From the NCBI RefSeq assembly GCF_021462265.1, contig NZ_JAJONF010000023.1, forward strand, positions 1-64,000: DNA of 64,000 nt, given 5' to 3'. Each line of letters begins with the position of its first letter. Position 1 is the stretch's first letter. Origin of the DNA: Streptomyces shenzhenensis. GTDB taxonomy: Bacteria; Actinomycetota; Actinomycetes; Streptomycetales; Streptomycetaceae. Positions 28,991 through 38,498 of this stretch are shown piece after piece. The position numbers and the translations under genes are program-made. The notes below the pieces were generated by a model. The model did not search any database. It was given only the letters and a program-made list of their open reading frames with translations, and was not told the DNA's origin.

Positions 28991-29947
28991 CTACTGCTCG
29001 TCGGTGTCCTGGGTGTCCTCAGGGGCCTCGCGCAGCTCCGTCACCCGCTCCAGCAGGATCGTCTCCCAGGCGCGCCGGAGCTGCGTGCGCAGCAGCGGCA
29101 GGGGGCTGTCGTCACGGCCTTCGAGGCGGTCGGTGAGGCGGATGACGGTGTCGCAGCGGGCCAGCCACAGGCCGCGCAGGCAGGGACGGGGGCCGTAGCC
29201 GGCCAGCGTGGCCGCGCGGACGGCCGCGCCGGAGCCGACCGCGAGGGCGAGCCCGGCGATGTCCTCCGCGGGGTCGCCCACCACCGCGTCGGTCCAGTCG
29301 AGAACGCCGCGCACCCTGCCGTCGGCGCTGACCACCAGGTGCTCGCCCTTGAGGTCGTGGTGGGTCAGCACGGCGGTACCGGGCTGGGCGGCGAGCTGGG
29401 CGGCGACCGGATGGGTCAGCTGGAGCAGGCGTGCGGGATCGAACTCGTCGGCGGCGGCGAGGCGTTCGGCGGCGGGCACCGCCATGCGGCGCAGCGCCTC
29501 CAGGGAACGCGGCGGGGTGCGCGGCACGCCGAGTGTCTCGGCCTGCCGTACGGGCACTTCGCGCAGTCCGGTGAGCAGCCCGGCCAGGTCCGCCTCGCCG
29601 ACCGCGGAGACGTCGTGCTCCTCGGCCGTACCGCCGGGGATCACGGTGTCCAGCGTGTACGTCAGCCCCGGTGCCCACTCGCCGTGCGCCACGCTGGCCG
29701 GGACGGCGACCGGCAGGTGCGGCCGCGTCAGGTCGCGCAGGCGCAGTTCGCGGCGCTGGCGGACGGCGGCGTCCCGGTCGGGGGCGAGGCGCAGCACATG
29801 GCGGGTGCCGACCCACCAGGTGGAGTGCTCACCGCCCGCCGTGACGGGCCGCGCCTCGGGGCCCGAGGTGTCGCCCGCGCCCTCCTTGAGCAGCGAGCGG
29901 ACCAGTCGGCGGACGGTGTCCGCGGTGGGAGTCGGTGGCTTGGTCAT
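28991..29947 (-). CDS. Phosphotransferase family kinase-like protein
   Basis: This 318-residue APH-fold protein has THHDLKGEHLVV as the catalytic loop (Asp then His in place of the usual Asn) and VLDWTDAVVGDPAEDIAGL as the metal-binding segment. The Asn normally found in HxDxxxxN reads as His, so catalysis is plausible but not assured. It starts at the ATG at 29947 and is 62 bp downstream of the Xaa-Pro peptidase gene, perhaps in one transcript. It faces treZ. The substrate is unknown. Confidence 0.8.
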   Translation of the reverse strand: MTKPPTPTADTVRRLVRSLLKEGAGDTSGPEARPVTAGGEHSTWWVGTRHVLRLAPDRDAAVRQRRELRLRDLTRPHLPVAVPASVAHGEWAPGLTYTLDTVIPGGTAEEHDVSAVGEADLAGLLTGLREVPVRQAETLGVPRTPPRSLEALRRMAVPAAERLAAADEFDPARLLQLTHPVAAQLAAQPGTAVLTHHDLKGEHLVVSADGRVRGVLDWTDAVVGDPAEDIAGLALAVGSGAAVRAATLAGYGPRPCLRGLWLARCDTVIRLTDRLEGRDDSPLPLLRTQLRRAWETILLERVTELREAPEDTQDTDEQ

Positions 29948-30009
29948 GGATCGCGCCGTTGCCGTTCGGGGTGGGATAGGGGCGGGCAGGTGGTGGCGGG
30001 CCGGGTCGG

Positions 30010-31140
30010 TCAGCTCACGATGACCATCTCGCGGGTGGTGTTGTTGAAACGACGGCCGCCGTCCCCGGTCACCGTGACGATGTCCTCGATCCGCACTCCG
30101 AAGCGGCCGGGCAGGTAGATGCCGGGCTCCACGGAGAAGCACATCCCGGGCACGAGCGGCTGTTCCTCACCCTCGATCATGTACGGCGGCTCGTGCGTGG
30201 TGACGCCGATGCCGTGCCCGGTGCGGTGGATGAAGAACTCGCCGTACCCGGCGTCGGTGATGACCGCGCGGGCGGCCCGGTCGACCTCCTGGCAGGCGGC
30301 GCCGGGGCGCACCGCCCGGAAGCCGGCCTCCTGGGCGGCGCGCACGATGTCGTGCACCTCGCGCTCCTCGGCGGTCGGCGGGCCCACGTGCACGGTGCGG
30401 GTGGTGTCGGAGCCGTAGCCGTCCTTGAGGCCGCCGAAGTCGAGCACGACCATGTCGCCGTCCTGGAGGACCCGGTCGCCGACCTCGTGGTGCGGGTTGG
30501 CGCCGTTCGGCCCGGAGCCGACGATGGTGAAGTCGACCTGCTCGTGGCCGAAGCGGCGCAGCAGGTCGGCGAGGTCGTGGCCGACGTCGGACTCGCGGCG
30601 GCCGGCGAAGGGAACCTTGCGGATCTCCTCGAACGTCGCGTCGGCGGCCGCGCCGGCGGCGGCGAGGAGTTCGAGTTCGGCCGGGTCCTTCACGGCGCGG
30701 AGCATGGGCAGCGCGTCGGTGAGGGAGGCGTAGGAGGTGCCGGGGAGTGTCTTCTGCAGGCCCAGCAGGTGCATGGCCCAGGCGTTGTCGCTGATACCGA
30801 ACCGGCCGTCCTCGGCGAGGAGGTCCGCGGTCATGGCGTAGGGGTCCGTGCCGTCGGTCCAGTCCCGCAGGGTCAGCACGGCCGCGCCTGCGGCCTTCTC
30901 GGCGTCGGGGGCTTCCAGGGTGGGGACGACCAGCACGGGGTCCCTGCCGGGGGCCAGGACGAGCAGGGTGAGCCGTTCGGTGACCGCGGTGGGGGTGTAG
31001 CCGGTGAGCCACACCATGTCGGGGCCGGGGGCGACGAGGAGACCGGCGAGGCCGGCGTCCGCGGCGGTGCGCGCCGCGCGCGTCATGCGGGACCGGTAGT
31101 CGCCGGCGGTGAAGGGGGCGGCGGGGGTGGTGCCGGTCAT
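30010..31140 (-). CDS. M24 family Xaa-Pro aminopeptidase
   Basis: This 376-residue creatinase-fold peptidase removes N-terminal residues ahead of proline. It has an N-terminal domain (about 1-140) and a pita-bread domain with the dinuclear metal ligands: the two aspartates in LDFGGLKDGYGSDTTRT, His in HRTGHGIG, and the glutamates in SVEPGIYLPGRFGVRIEDIV. It lacks a signal peptide, so it is cytoplasmic. The ATG at 31140 is favoured; frame upstream is arginine- and proline-rich shadow. A terminator-like repeat separates it from the PDZ gene upstream. Confidence 0.93.
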   Translation of the reverse strand: MTGTTPAAPFTAGDYRSRMTRAARTAADAGLAGLLVAPGPDMVWLTGYTPTAVTERLTLLVLAPGRDPVLVVPTLEAPDAEKAAGAAVLTLRDWTDGTDPYAMTADLLAEDGRFGISDNAWAMHLLGLQKTLPGTSYASLTDALPMLRAVKDPAELELLAAAGAAADATFEEIRKVPFAGRRESDVGHDLADLLRRFGHEQVDFTIVGSGPNGANPHHEVGDRVLQDGDMVVLDFGGLKDGYGSDTTRTVHVGPPTAEEREVHDIVRAAQEAGFRAVRPGAACQEVDRAARAVITDAGYGEFFIHRTGHGIGVTTHEPPYMIEGEEQPLVPGMCFSVEPGIYLPGRFGVRIEDIVTVTGDGGRRFNNTTREMVIVS

Positions 31141-31321
31141 CCAGGGCCTCCTTGCGCGGGTGACGGGGCTGGTTCCGCGCCTCGGCATGCATCCTGCCGG
31201 GTGCGGCGGGGCCGCGCGAGCCGGTTTGGGCAGAGCCGCCGCCGTGGGGCCCGGCGGTGTTGCCGGTTCGGGGGCGTGGCCGGTCGCGCCCACGCGGCGG
31301 AGCCGCACGTCGGTACCGCCC

Positions 31322-31340
31322 CGCGCCCCTCCGGGGCGCG
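31322..31340 (-). terminator. Hairpin terminator in a Streptomyces intergenic repeat
   Basis: CGCGCCCC-TCC-GGGGCGCG gives a perfect 8-bp stem just downstream of the PDZ gene. The bases to its left (about 31280-31310, with GCGCCCACGCGGCGGAGCCGCAC) belong to a repeat familiar from many Streptomyces intergenic regions. Confidence 0.7.
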
Positions 31341-31355
31341 TCCCTGCGGATGTTC

Positions 31356-31910
31356 TCAAGTGACGACGCCCGGCACCACGGTCAGCTGCTGGTACCCCCC
31401 GCTCGCGTGCCGCACCGTCAGCTTCGCAGCGTTCCCCGGCCGGGCGTCGGCGACCGCTCGGGCCAGGTCGGCGGCGCCGTCGATCCGGCGGGCTCCGAAC
31501 TGGAGCAGGATGTCGCCGCGCACCAGCCCCGCCGAGTAGCCGGGGCCCGGTACGTGGACCCCCACCACCAGCGCGCCCGCCTTCTCGGCGTCCACCGCCT
31601 CCACGCCCAGGGCCGCGGCTGCCGTCGGCGACGGGGCGGGGGTGGCCGGGGGCGCGGGGCTCGGTGCCGTCGGCGGGGCCTGGTGCCGCAGGTCCGCCAG
31701 TCTGCTCATGCCGATCACGGTCGCGCCCACCGTGCCCAGCCCCACCCCGGACAGCACCAGGACCGTGCCGACGAACGTCACGAACAGCAGGGTGCTGATA
31801 CGGCCGGCGCGGCGACGCGCGGCGCGCGGGCGCCGGGCGGGATCGGCTGGGGGGCCGTTCCGGCGGTCCTGACCTGGGATGGGCTTGGGACGCAATGCGG
31901 TCTGTTCCAT
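31356..31910 (-). CDS. Membrane-anchored PDZ domain protein
   Basis: This 184-residue protein has a basic N-terminal tail, one transmembrane helix (about 40-66), a proline-alanine linker and a C-terminal PDZ domain: VVGVHVPGPGYSAGLVRGDILLQFGARRIDGAADLA. There is no protease domain, so it may recruit a protein at the outer face of the membrane. The ATG at 31910 gives the natural length. It is divergent from the unknown protein at 32062. Confidence 0.85.
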   Translation of the reverse strand: MEQTALRPKPIPGQDRRNGPPADPARRPRAARRRAGRISTLLFVTFVGTVLVLSGVGLGTVGATVIGMSRLADLRHQAPPTAPSPAPPATPAPSPTAAAALGVEAVDAEKAGALVVGVHVPGPGYSAGLVRGDILLQFGARRIDGAADLARAVADARPGNAAKLTVRHASGGYQQLTVVPGVVT

Positions 31911-32061
31911 GGTTCGCCTCCACCCCGAGCCCTACCCGGCGCGCGCGGGCGCGACGAGCCACGAACGAGTGAGACTGGCCCTGGGGCAGCGGCGGGAATC
32001 CTTCACCCTCACTCGTCCCGGCCGGGGGTCGTTGTCAGTGGCGGCTGTTACGTTCTGTGAC

Positions 32062-32895
32062 ATGACCGATCACTGCCTGCGGCTGCTCCGGCAGCACCGC
32101 CGTCTGGCCGAACTGGCGGCGTTTCCCTTCGGCTTCGACCTGGACCGGGCCGCCGACGGCCACGTGGAGCCGGTCCGCCTCGCCTCCGGTGGTTCTCTGG
32201 CGGCGGTGGCGGGCTGCGACACCGGCGGCACGTACTTCGTGTGCGGGGACGGCTCGTTGCTGTACGCGGACTCGGAGGGCTCGGCCGGGATCACTGGGTC
32301 GTCCGTCGACGAGGCGCTGGAGATCATGATCGGCCTGCCGGGCTGGCGCGACTGTCTGGACCTGACGCCGGCGGACGGCGAGGCGGCGATCCTCGCGCGC
32401 GTGGCCGGGATCGAGGACGAGATCCGCGAGTACCACGGCATCGACGCCGAGCGCGCCGAACTCCGCGCCGCCCTGGGCCTGCCCGACCGCTCCCCCGTCG
32501 AACTGCTCGGCATGCTGCACGCCGCCCTGCTGCGCACCGAGCCCGACTTCCTCCTGCTGAACGCGGACGAGGGCTGCGCCTACGACCTGCTCGATCCGCA
32601 CCCCCGGCCGCCCCTGTGGGAGTCGGTGCGGCACGAGGTGCCCGGCGACCCGGCCGACGAGCCGCTGTCGACCTGGACCCGGCTGGCGGCCGAGCAGGGG
32701 ATGACCGAGCTCGCCCGGGTGGCGCTGCTCCGCCGGCTGGACGAGATATACATGGACCAGGGCATGCTGCTCCGGCCCGGCGGCGGAAAGGACCTCGACC
32801 TGTCGCCGCTGCTCTGGCTGGCCGCGGAGTTCGAGCGGCTGGGCGACCTGCCCCAGGCCGAGCGGGCCCGGGCTCTGCACACCTCCCTCCGGTAG
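32062..32895 (+). CDS. Uncharacterised cytoplasmic protein
   Basis: I do not recognise this 277-residue protein. It is acidic, has no signal or membrane segment, and contains LASGGSLAAVAGCDTGGTYFVCGDGSLLYADSEG, which resembles the core of SUKH/SMI1-like folds, followed by helical leucine-rich stretches. The ATG at 32062 is taken; the ribosome site is weak, and a GTG 24 bases earlier is also possible. It ends 21 bp before the convergent end of geoA. Confidence 0.7.
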   Translation: MTDHCLRLLRQHRRLAELAAFPFGFDLDRAADGHVEPVRLASGGSLAAVAGCDTGGTYFVCGDGSLLYADSEGSAGITGSSVDEALEIMIGLPGWRDCLDLTPADGEAAILARVAGIEDEIREYHGIDAERAELRAALGLPDRSPVELLGMLHAALLRTEPDFLLLNADEGCAYDLLDPHPRPPLWESVRHEVPGDPADEPLSTWTRLAAEQGMTELARVALLRRLDEIYMDQGMLLRPGGGKDLDLSPLLWLAAEFERLGDLPQAERARALHTSLR

Positions 32896-32916
32896 GAACC
32901 CGCGCGATGAGCGCCG

Positions 32917-35112
32917 TCAGCGGACCGGCAGCGACGGCGCGAGCGGCGGGCGGTCGGGAAGGAAGCCGTGGACCCGGCGGGCGAGGTGGTCCGCCTGGTA
33001 GCGGTCGACGCGCCGATGCCAGTTCAGGATGCCGGCCATCCAGTTCTGCAGGTCGCGCACGTAGGCGTCCATGGCCTTGCGCGCCTCGGCGGTCAGCTCG
33101 AAGTCGTCGTACACCACCGGGAGTTCACTCGCCACGACGTGTTCGAACTGCCGCATCCGCTGGGTCATCAGGTCGTGGACGACGTGGAGTGCGGTCGGGT
33201 AGTCGACGCCGAAGAAGTTCTGGACGACGAGGACGGCGTTGTGCAGCTCGCCCTCGTACTGGATCTCCTTCTGGTAGGAGAAGACGTCGTTGACGAGCAT
33301 GCCGTAGTCGATGGCGGCGTTCTCCAGGGAGCGCACCGGGCCGCTGCGGTACACCTCGGGCGGGATCGCGGGGCCGCGGCCGCGGCGGGCCAGGCTCAGG
33401 GTGAGGTCGGAGCCGAAGGTGGCCCTGCGCATCTCCAGGTAGTCGACCGGGTCGGGGATGCGGTGCTGGAGCTGGTTGGACATCTCCCAGAGCCAGCTCT
33501 CGGTCATCCTGTCGACGGACTGCTTGAGGGCGAGCCGGTCCTCGGGGCTCATCCCGGTGGTGGTGCGGGCCCACAGGTCGGTCAGGCCGCGTTCCATACC
33601 GGTGGCCGGCACCGGCACGGGCTCGCCGGCGAGGGGCATGCAGGCCGAGAGGCGGGCGGTGGCGAGCCGGGCGCCGGCCAGGTCACGCCGGGTACCGAAG
33701 CAGAGGGGGTAGTAGTCGTCGGCATAGGTGCCCCAGGCCAGCCACCGGGCGCTGAGGTCGAGTTCCTCGGGGGTGGCGTCGGGGTCGAGTCCCGCGGAGC
33801 AGAGCACCAGGTCACACGCGGCCAGCCGGTCCTCGTCCCAGACGCCCTCGGACAGCATGCCGGTGCCGTGCATCCAGGCGGTCAGCCGGGGCCGGGCGGC
33901 GTCGAGGTGCGGGCTGACCTCGACCTCGTACGGCATGTGGAAGTCGGGCAGGAGGGAGGGGCCGACCTGCTGGAAAGGCACATGGGAGTAGGCGCTCAGC
34001 CTCCCCTGCCGTCTGAAGGACGTGGGGGGTGCCCCCACCGCGGCGGGCGTGGCCAGCAGGGCGCCGACGTCCGCGGCGGAGGTGCCGGGGCCGGTGAGGT
34101 GCTGCCAGGGGGAGGAGGGGACGGCGCCCTGGTTCATGTAGCGGCTGGAGCGCAGATGCCATTCGTGGCCGCCGGACTGCCAGTCCTGCAGGCCCTTGGT
34201 GTAGGCGGCGATCGCGGCGGCCTGGCCGGGGGCGAGGCCCTTCTCGGCGGCGAGGGCCGGGACTTCGGTGAGGGCGGTGTGCTCGAACTGGTGGAGGCGG
34301 GAGGTGAGGATGTCGTTGACCGTGTCGGCGGCCTCCTGGGTGGTGCAGTCGAAGAACGTCTCCAGGACCAGCACGCCGTTGCTGTTCTCGCCCTCCTCCT
34401 CGACCTCGCGCTGGTAGGAGAACAGGTCGTTGCGCAGGTGGACGGCGTCGGCGAAGGTCTCCATCAGCACCCTCAGCGGCCGCGAGCCGGCCACGGTCGC
34501 GGGCACCTCGGCCGTCGCGTACTCGACCAGCCCCGCGGACCAGGGGGCGCCGCCGACCTTGCGGCGCATCTCGATGTACTCGACGGGGTTGGCGATCCGC
34601 CCCTCGTTGATGTTGGACAGCTCCCACATCGACTCGTTCAGCAGGTTCTCGGTGGCGACCGCGAAGCGGCGCCGCCAGTCGGCCGACATCGAGGGCACGG
34701 TGCGCGCCCACAGGTCGGCGAGGCCCGCCTCGACCGGGTTCCGCGGCCGAGGCACGGGCGTCGCGGGATCGAGCGGCATGAACAGCGGGAGGCGGTCGAG
34801 ATGGGCCTTGCCGGCGGCGCGGTCCTGGGTGCGCTTGTACCTGTCGAGGAAGTGGTCGTCGAAGAAGAACACCCACACGTACCAGTCGGTGATCAACGAG
34901 AGGGCCGGGCCGTCGCAGTCGGGGTGGGTGTAGCCGCACAGCAGGCCGTAGTCGTGTGCCTCCAGGTCTGCCCGGGTCCAGATCCCGGAACCCTCCAGCA
35001 TGCCCATCGCGCGGGCCCACTCGGTGGAATGGGCCCGGGCCTCCTCCAGATGCGGGTTGAGCCGCGCGGGATACGGCATGTAGAAGTGCGGGAGTTCGAA
35101 CGGCTGCGTCAT
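32917..35112 (-). CDS. geoA: Germacradienol/geosmin synthase
   Basis: This 731-residue bifunctional sesquiterpene cyclase converts farnesyl diphosphate to germacradienol in the N-terminal half and on to geosmin in the C-terminal half. The N-domain has the Mg-binding DDHFLD at 85-90 and the NSE-type NDLFSYQREVEEEGE near 225-240. The C-domain has the weaker DDYYP near 455 and NDVFSYQKEIQYEGE. Length and both halves match the known enzymes. It is divergent from a P450 gene and close to a CprB-type regulator, as in other Streptomyces as I recall. Confidence 0.97.
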   Translation of the reverse strand: MTQPFELPHFYMPYPARLNPHLEEARAHSTEWARAMGMLEGSGIWTRADLEAHDYGLLCGYTHPDCDGPALSLITDWYVWVFFFDDHFLDRYKRTQDRAAGKAHLDRLPLFMPLDPATPVPRPRNPVEAGLADLWARTVPSMSADWRRRFAVATENLLNESMWELSNINEGRIANPVEYIEMRRKVGGAPWSAGLVEYATAEVPATVAGSRPLRVLMETFADAVHLRNDLFSYQREVEEEGENSNGVLVLETFFDCTTQEAADTVNDILTSRLHQFEHTALTEVPALAAEKGLAPGQAAAIAAYTKGLQDWQSGGHEWHLRSSRYMNQGAVPSSPWQHLTGPGTSAADVGALLATPAAVGAPPTSFRRQGRLSAYSHVPFQQVGPSLLPDFHMPYEVEVSPHLDAARPRLTAWMHGTGMLSEGVWDEDRLAACDLVLCSAGLDPDATPEELDLSARWLAWGTYADDYYPLCFGTRRDLAGARLATARLSACMPLAGEPVPVPATGMERGLTDLWARTTTGMSPEDRLALKQSVDRMTESWLWEMSNQLQHRIPDPVDYLEMRRATFGSDLTLSLARRGRGPAIPPEVYRSGPVRSLENAAIDYGMLVNDVFSYQKEIQYEGELHNAVLVVQNFFGVDYPTALHVVHDLMTQRMRQFEHVVASELPVVYDDFELTAEARKAMDAYVRDLQNWMAGILNWHRRVDRYQADHLARRVHGFLPDRPPLAPSLPVR

Positions 35113-35288
35113 GGCCGGGCCCTACCCGCACGTCGCGGACGCCATCCACCGCGCAACACATGATCACACCATCGCGTGAACAGCGGCCCGATCCGGGAAC
35201 TCCGCCCGGCCGGCGTGGCGTTCGGCCCTCGCCTGCGCCGTCGTCAGGCCGTCTTGCCCGGTCCCGCAGCACGGGCCACCGTGGTCGC

Positions 35289-36593
35289 ATGACCACCTCT
35301 GCCGATGGCGGTGCGGCCCCGCCCGTCCCCGATGTCTTCGATCCGCGCCGCTACGCGGCCGCCGTGCCGTACGCGGACTACCGCGTCCTGCGCGACCACC
35401 ATCCGGTGGCCTGACAGCGCGAGCCGGAGGTGCTGGGATGGCCGGCGGGGCCGGGGTTCTGGGCGGTGGCACGGCATGTGGACGTGGTGCGCGTGCTCAA
35501 GGACCCGGGAACGTACTCGTCGTGTCTCGGCGCGACCCAGATCCGGGATCCTGATCCGGAGGACCTGCCGTTCATCCGGCGCATGATGCTCAACCAGGAT
35601 CCGCCGGACCACGGGCGGTTGCGCCGGACGGTGAGCCGCGCCTTCACACCCGGGCGGGTCGAGCGGTTCGGGACGGTGGTACGGGAGCGGGCGCGCACCC
35701 TGTTCGCCCGGGCCCTGGAGTCGGCCCGGGCGGGGGACGGCACGGTGGACCTGGTCGCCGCCGTCACCGACGAGTACGCGCTGCTGAACCTCGCCGATCT
35801 GCTGGGGGTCCCGGAGAGCGACCGGGGACTGCTGCTGCACTGGACCCGGCGGGTGATCGGCTACCAGGACCCGGACGAGGCCGGACCCGGGATGCTCGAC
35901 GGCGAGGGCCGGCCGGTGAATCCGCGGTCGCCCGCGATGCTGCGGGACATGTTCGGCTACGCCCGGCAACTCGCCGCCCACAAACGCCGCAACCCGGCCG
36001 ACGACGTCATGACGGCCCTCGCCCTCCCCCAGTTCTCGGCTTCGCTCGAACCGGGAGGTGCCCCCACCGCCGAACTCGCCGACGGTGAACTGGAGATGTT
36101 CTTCTTCCTGCTGACGGTCGCGGGCAACGACACGGTGCGCTCGGCCGCCCCCGGCGGACTGCTGGCGCTGGCCGGACACCCTGAGTCGTACCGCCTGTTG
36201 CGCACCGGCGAGGCCGGAGCGGACAGTGCCGTGGAGGAGTTGCTGCGCTGGCATCCCCCGGTGCTGACCTTCCGCCGCACCGCCGCCCGGGACACCGAGC
36301 TGGGCGGGCGGCGCATCGCGAAGGGCGACAAGGTGGTCGTCCTGCACGCCTCGGCCAACCGTGACGAGCGGGCCTTCGCCGAGCCCGACCGGCTCGACCT
36401 CACCCGGACGCCGAACCCGCACGTGTCCTTCGGGGACGGACCGCACGTCTGCCTGGGCGCCCACTTCGCCCGGCTCCAGCTGCGCGCGCTCTATGCGCAG
36501 GCGCCGCCCGTCCTGAAGCCCGCCGGTCCCGCCGTGCGACTCGTCTCGAACTTCATCAACGGGCTCAAGACGCTGCCGGTCCACCTGGGTTGA
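35289..36593 (+). pseudogene. Cytochrome P450 gene with in-frame UGA at codon 42
   Basis: The frame encodes a full-length bacterial P450 of about 434 residues from the ATG at 35289, but codon 42 (35412-35414) is TGA. Both sides are P450 in the same frame: YRVLRDHHPVA before, then QREPEVLGWPAGPGFWAV. A Trp codon TGG is the natural ancestor. All key residues remain: AGNDT of the I-helix near 277, EELLR near 315 and the haem loop FGDGPHVCLG near 380. So the change is recent, a sequencing error, or read through. Its place beside geoA recalls CYP180-type P450s in other strains. Its 3' end overlaps the convergent DUF89 gene by 29 bases. Confidence 0.85.
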
Positions 36594-37719
36594 CCTGGAT
36601 CAGGGCATGGGTGCCGGCCGTGCGCCAGTGCTCCTCGGCCGCGTCCAGGGCCGCCTCGGTGCCGGCGGAGAGCCCGGTGACCACATCGGACTTGAGGGTG
36701 CGCAGCGCGGCCACGGGGCCCGGGAACCAGGCGGTGACGTCGGCGAAGGGAGTGGTCGGCGGCCAGAGCCGGTCGCCCACCAGACGACGGTAGTTGAGGT
36801 CGCCCTTGAAGATCGTCAACGTGGCCGCGGCGAACTCGGCGCGCAGGTCGCCGGGCATCTCGGCGTACGGCAGCGGGGCACAGGAGAAGGGGTGGGCGCG
36901 CACGGTGAGGCGCCCGTCGGCCATCGCCGACCAGAGGGTACGGCCGTACCCGGCGACGGCGCCAGGGGCGGCGGTGAGCCTGCGCAGGGCGTCGAGCACG
37001 TCGGCGGTCGTGGCGTCGGAGACGTAGTACGGACCGGGCTTGACGTGCAGGACGGCGCGTCCGACGCGGCCGGTGTCCAGGAGGTGGGCGATCAGCAGCA
37101 GGTCGGGGACGAGTTCGCGGCCCGCGTTGTCGGCGACCAGGCACAGGGTGCCGCCGTGGAGCAGTGGCCACAGGGCGGCGCTGTCGTCGGCGACCAGGGC
37201 GTCGACGGCCTCGCCCGACTCGGCGGCGGAGAGCCGGAAGCCGAGGTCGGCGCGGTTGCCCCAGAGCGAGCCGTGCAGCAGGGCGCGGTCCGGGTCGTCG
37301 CCGAGGTCGTCGAGCGCGGCCAGTTCCTCGTCGGTCTCCTTGGCGTCGAGTTCGGCGAGCTTGAACGGGCGGAACGGGTCGATGCCGTGCCAGGGGCCGG
37401 GGGCGAAGTAACCGACGGCGTCCAGGAGCCGGCGGTAGAAGTAGCTCTCGGACCACAGCCACGGCACGTCGAACCAGGACCGGCCGACGTAGGTGCCCAG
37501 ACCCCAGTCGCGCCAGCCGCCGGTGTCACCGGCCAGGGGTTCGATCACGCCCTCGGTGCAGTTGTGCAGCAGCGCGTCGAGGGCGCGGTGCTGTGCGGGG
37601 CCGTACGGGAAGGCGTCCCGCACCTGGCGGATGATCGCGGGGTGCCGTTCGGCCAGCACGCTGTGCGGGAAGGGGCCGGTGGTACCGAGGATCACGGGCG
37701 GTTCGGCGGAGTCGGGCAT
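36565..37719 (-). CDS. ARMT1/DUF89 family damage-control phosphatase-like protein
   Basis: This 384-residue protein carries the DUF89/ARMT1 hallmarks: DNAGRELVPDLLLI with the metal-binding Asp-Asn near 200 and FKGDLNYRRLVGDR near 315. Family members are metal-dependent phosphatases acting on small phosphometabolites; some are reported to act as carboxyl methyltransferases. The start is the ATG at 37719 (MPDSAEPPVILG). A longer reading would reach back toward the cprB end. It sits between the convergent P450 gene and cprB on its own strand, 66 bp after cprB. The role is inferred from family only. Confidence 0.87.
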   Translation of the reverse strand: MPDSAEPPVILGTTGPFPHSVLAERHPAIIRQVRDAFPYGPAQHRALDALLHNCTEGVIEPLAGDTGGWRDWGLGTYVGRSWFDVPWLWSESYFYRRLLDAVGYFAPGPWHGIDPFRPFKLAELDAKETDEELAALDDLGDDPDRALLHGSLWGNRADLGFRLSAAESGEAVDALVADDSAALWPLLHGGTLCLVADNAGRELVPDLLLIAHLLDTGRVGRAVLHVKPGPYYVSDATTADVLDALRRLTAAPGAVAGYGRTLWSAMADGRLTVRAHPFSCAPLPYAEMPGDLRAEFAAATLTIFKGDLNYRRLVGDRLWPPTTPFADVTAWFPGPVAALRTLKSDVVTGLSAGTEAALDAAEEHWRTAGTHALIQVNPGGPAAS

Positions 37720-37785
37720 GGGCGCCACGCTATCGCGCGGGCCGCCCGGCTCCGCCGGACCGCGGAACACCTGTCACGCCGTCCG

Positions 37786-38433
37786 TCACGCCGTTCTGAT
37801 CTCGCGCTCCAGCTGGGTGGCGAGGGTCAGATAGCGGGCGCGCCGGTGCACCGGGACCAGGCCGCGGATCATCAGGTACCACATCTCGGCGACCCTGCGC
37901 GGGAGCCGCCCCGCCGGCTCCAGGTGGCGGCCGGCGACCCGGGTCCCGACGAAGAAGCAGATCAGGGAGTGCGCGACCGCGCCGACGTCGATGTCCGGGT
38001 GGACGTCGGACTCCTTGACGGCGCCCATGAGTTTGCGGGTGGCGAACTCCAGCCACTCGGTGAACGGGTGCCTGAGCGGCGGCCGTACGGTGACGTCCGC
38101 GGTGGCGAGGCGCAGGCCGGCGCGCGGGATCGGGCCGTCGACGGCGAGCCGGGCGATCGCGAACGTGGTGCGCATCAGGGCTTCCAACGAGGAGTAGCCG
38201 CGGCTGTCCATCTCCCGCACCAACTGGCTGGAGGTACGGGACTGGAGCTCCATGATGGCGTGCGCCAGGTCCTCCTTGGCGGCGAAGTGGAAGTAGAGCG
38301 CCCCCTTGGTGACCTTCGCGTGCTCGACGATCTCGCTCAGGCTGGTGGATTCATAGCCGTGCCGGTCGAAGAGGTCGGCGGCGGCGGTGATGATCGTGGC
38401 GCGGGTCTGCTCCGCGCGTAACTGCCTCGCCAT
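37786..38433 (-). CDS. cprB: Gamma-butyrolactone receptor-type TetR regulator, CprB-like
   Basis: This 215-residue TetR protein belongs to the ArpA/ScbR/CprB group. The N-terminus MARQLRAEQTRATII and the helix-turn-helix (SLSEIVEHAKVTKGALYFHF, about 32-51) are characteristic, and a C-terminal ligand domain follows. Position next to a DUF89 gene and geoA matches cprB of S. coelicolor as I recall. Such regulators repress genes for antibiotics or development until released by a ligand, and commonly control themselves. A fitting inverted repeat lies 66 bp upstream. The ATG at 38433 has GAAGGAG upstream. Confidence 0.88.
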   Translation of the reverse strand: MARQLRAEQTRATIITAAADLFDRHGYESTSLSEIVEHAKVTKGALYFHFAAKEDLAHAIMELQSRTSSQLVREMDSRGYSSLEALMRTTFAIARLAVDGPIPRAGLRLATADVTVRPPLRHPFTEWLEFATRKLMGAVKESDVHPDIDVGAVAHSLICFFVGTRVAGRHLEPAGRLPRRVAEMWYLMIRGLVPVHRRARYLTLATQLEREIRTA

Positions 38434-38498
38434 CGCCTCGACGCTCCTTCACGGCTCCACGACTTCATGACTTCACGGCTGCACTGCTTCACGGTTCC

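Noticed and set aside
35412..35414. UGA as selenocysteine codon in the P450 gene
   Set aside because: No P450 uses selenocysteine at this place, the position corresponds to an ordinary Trp, and I see no insertion hairpin after it.
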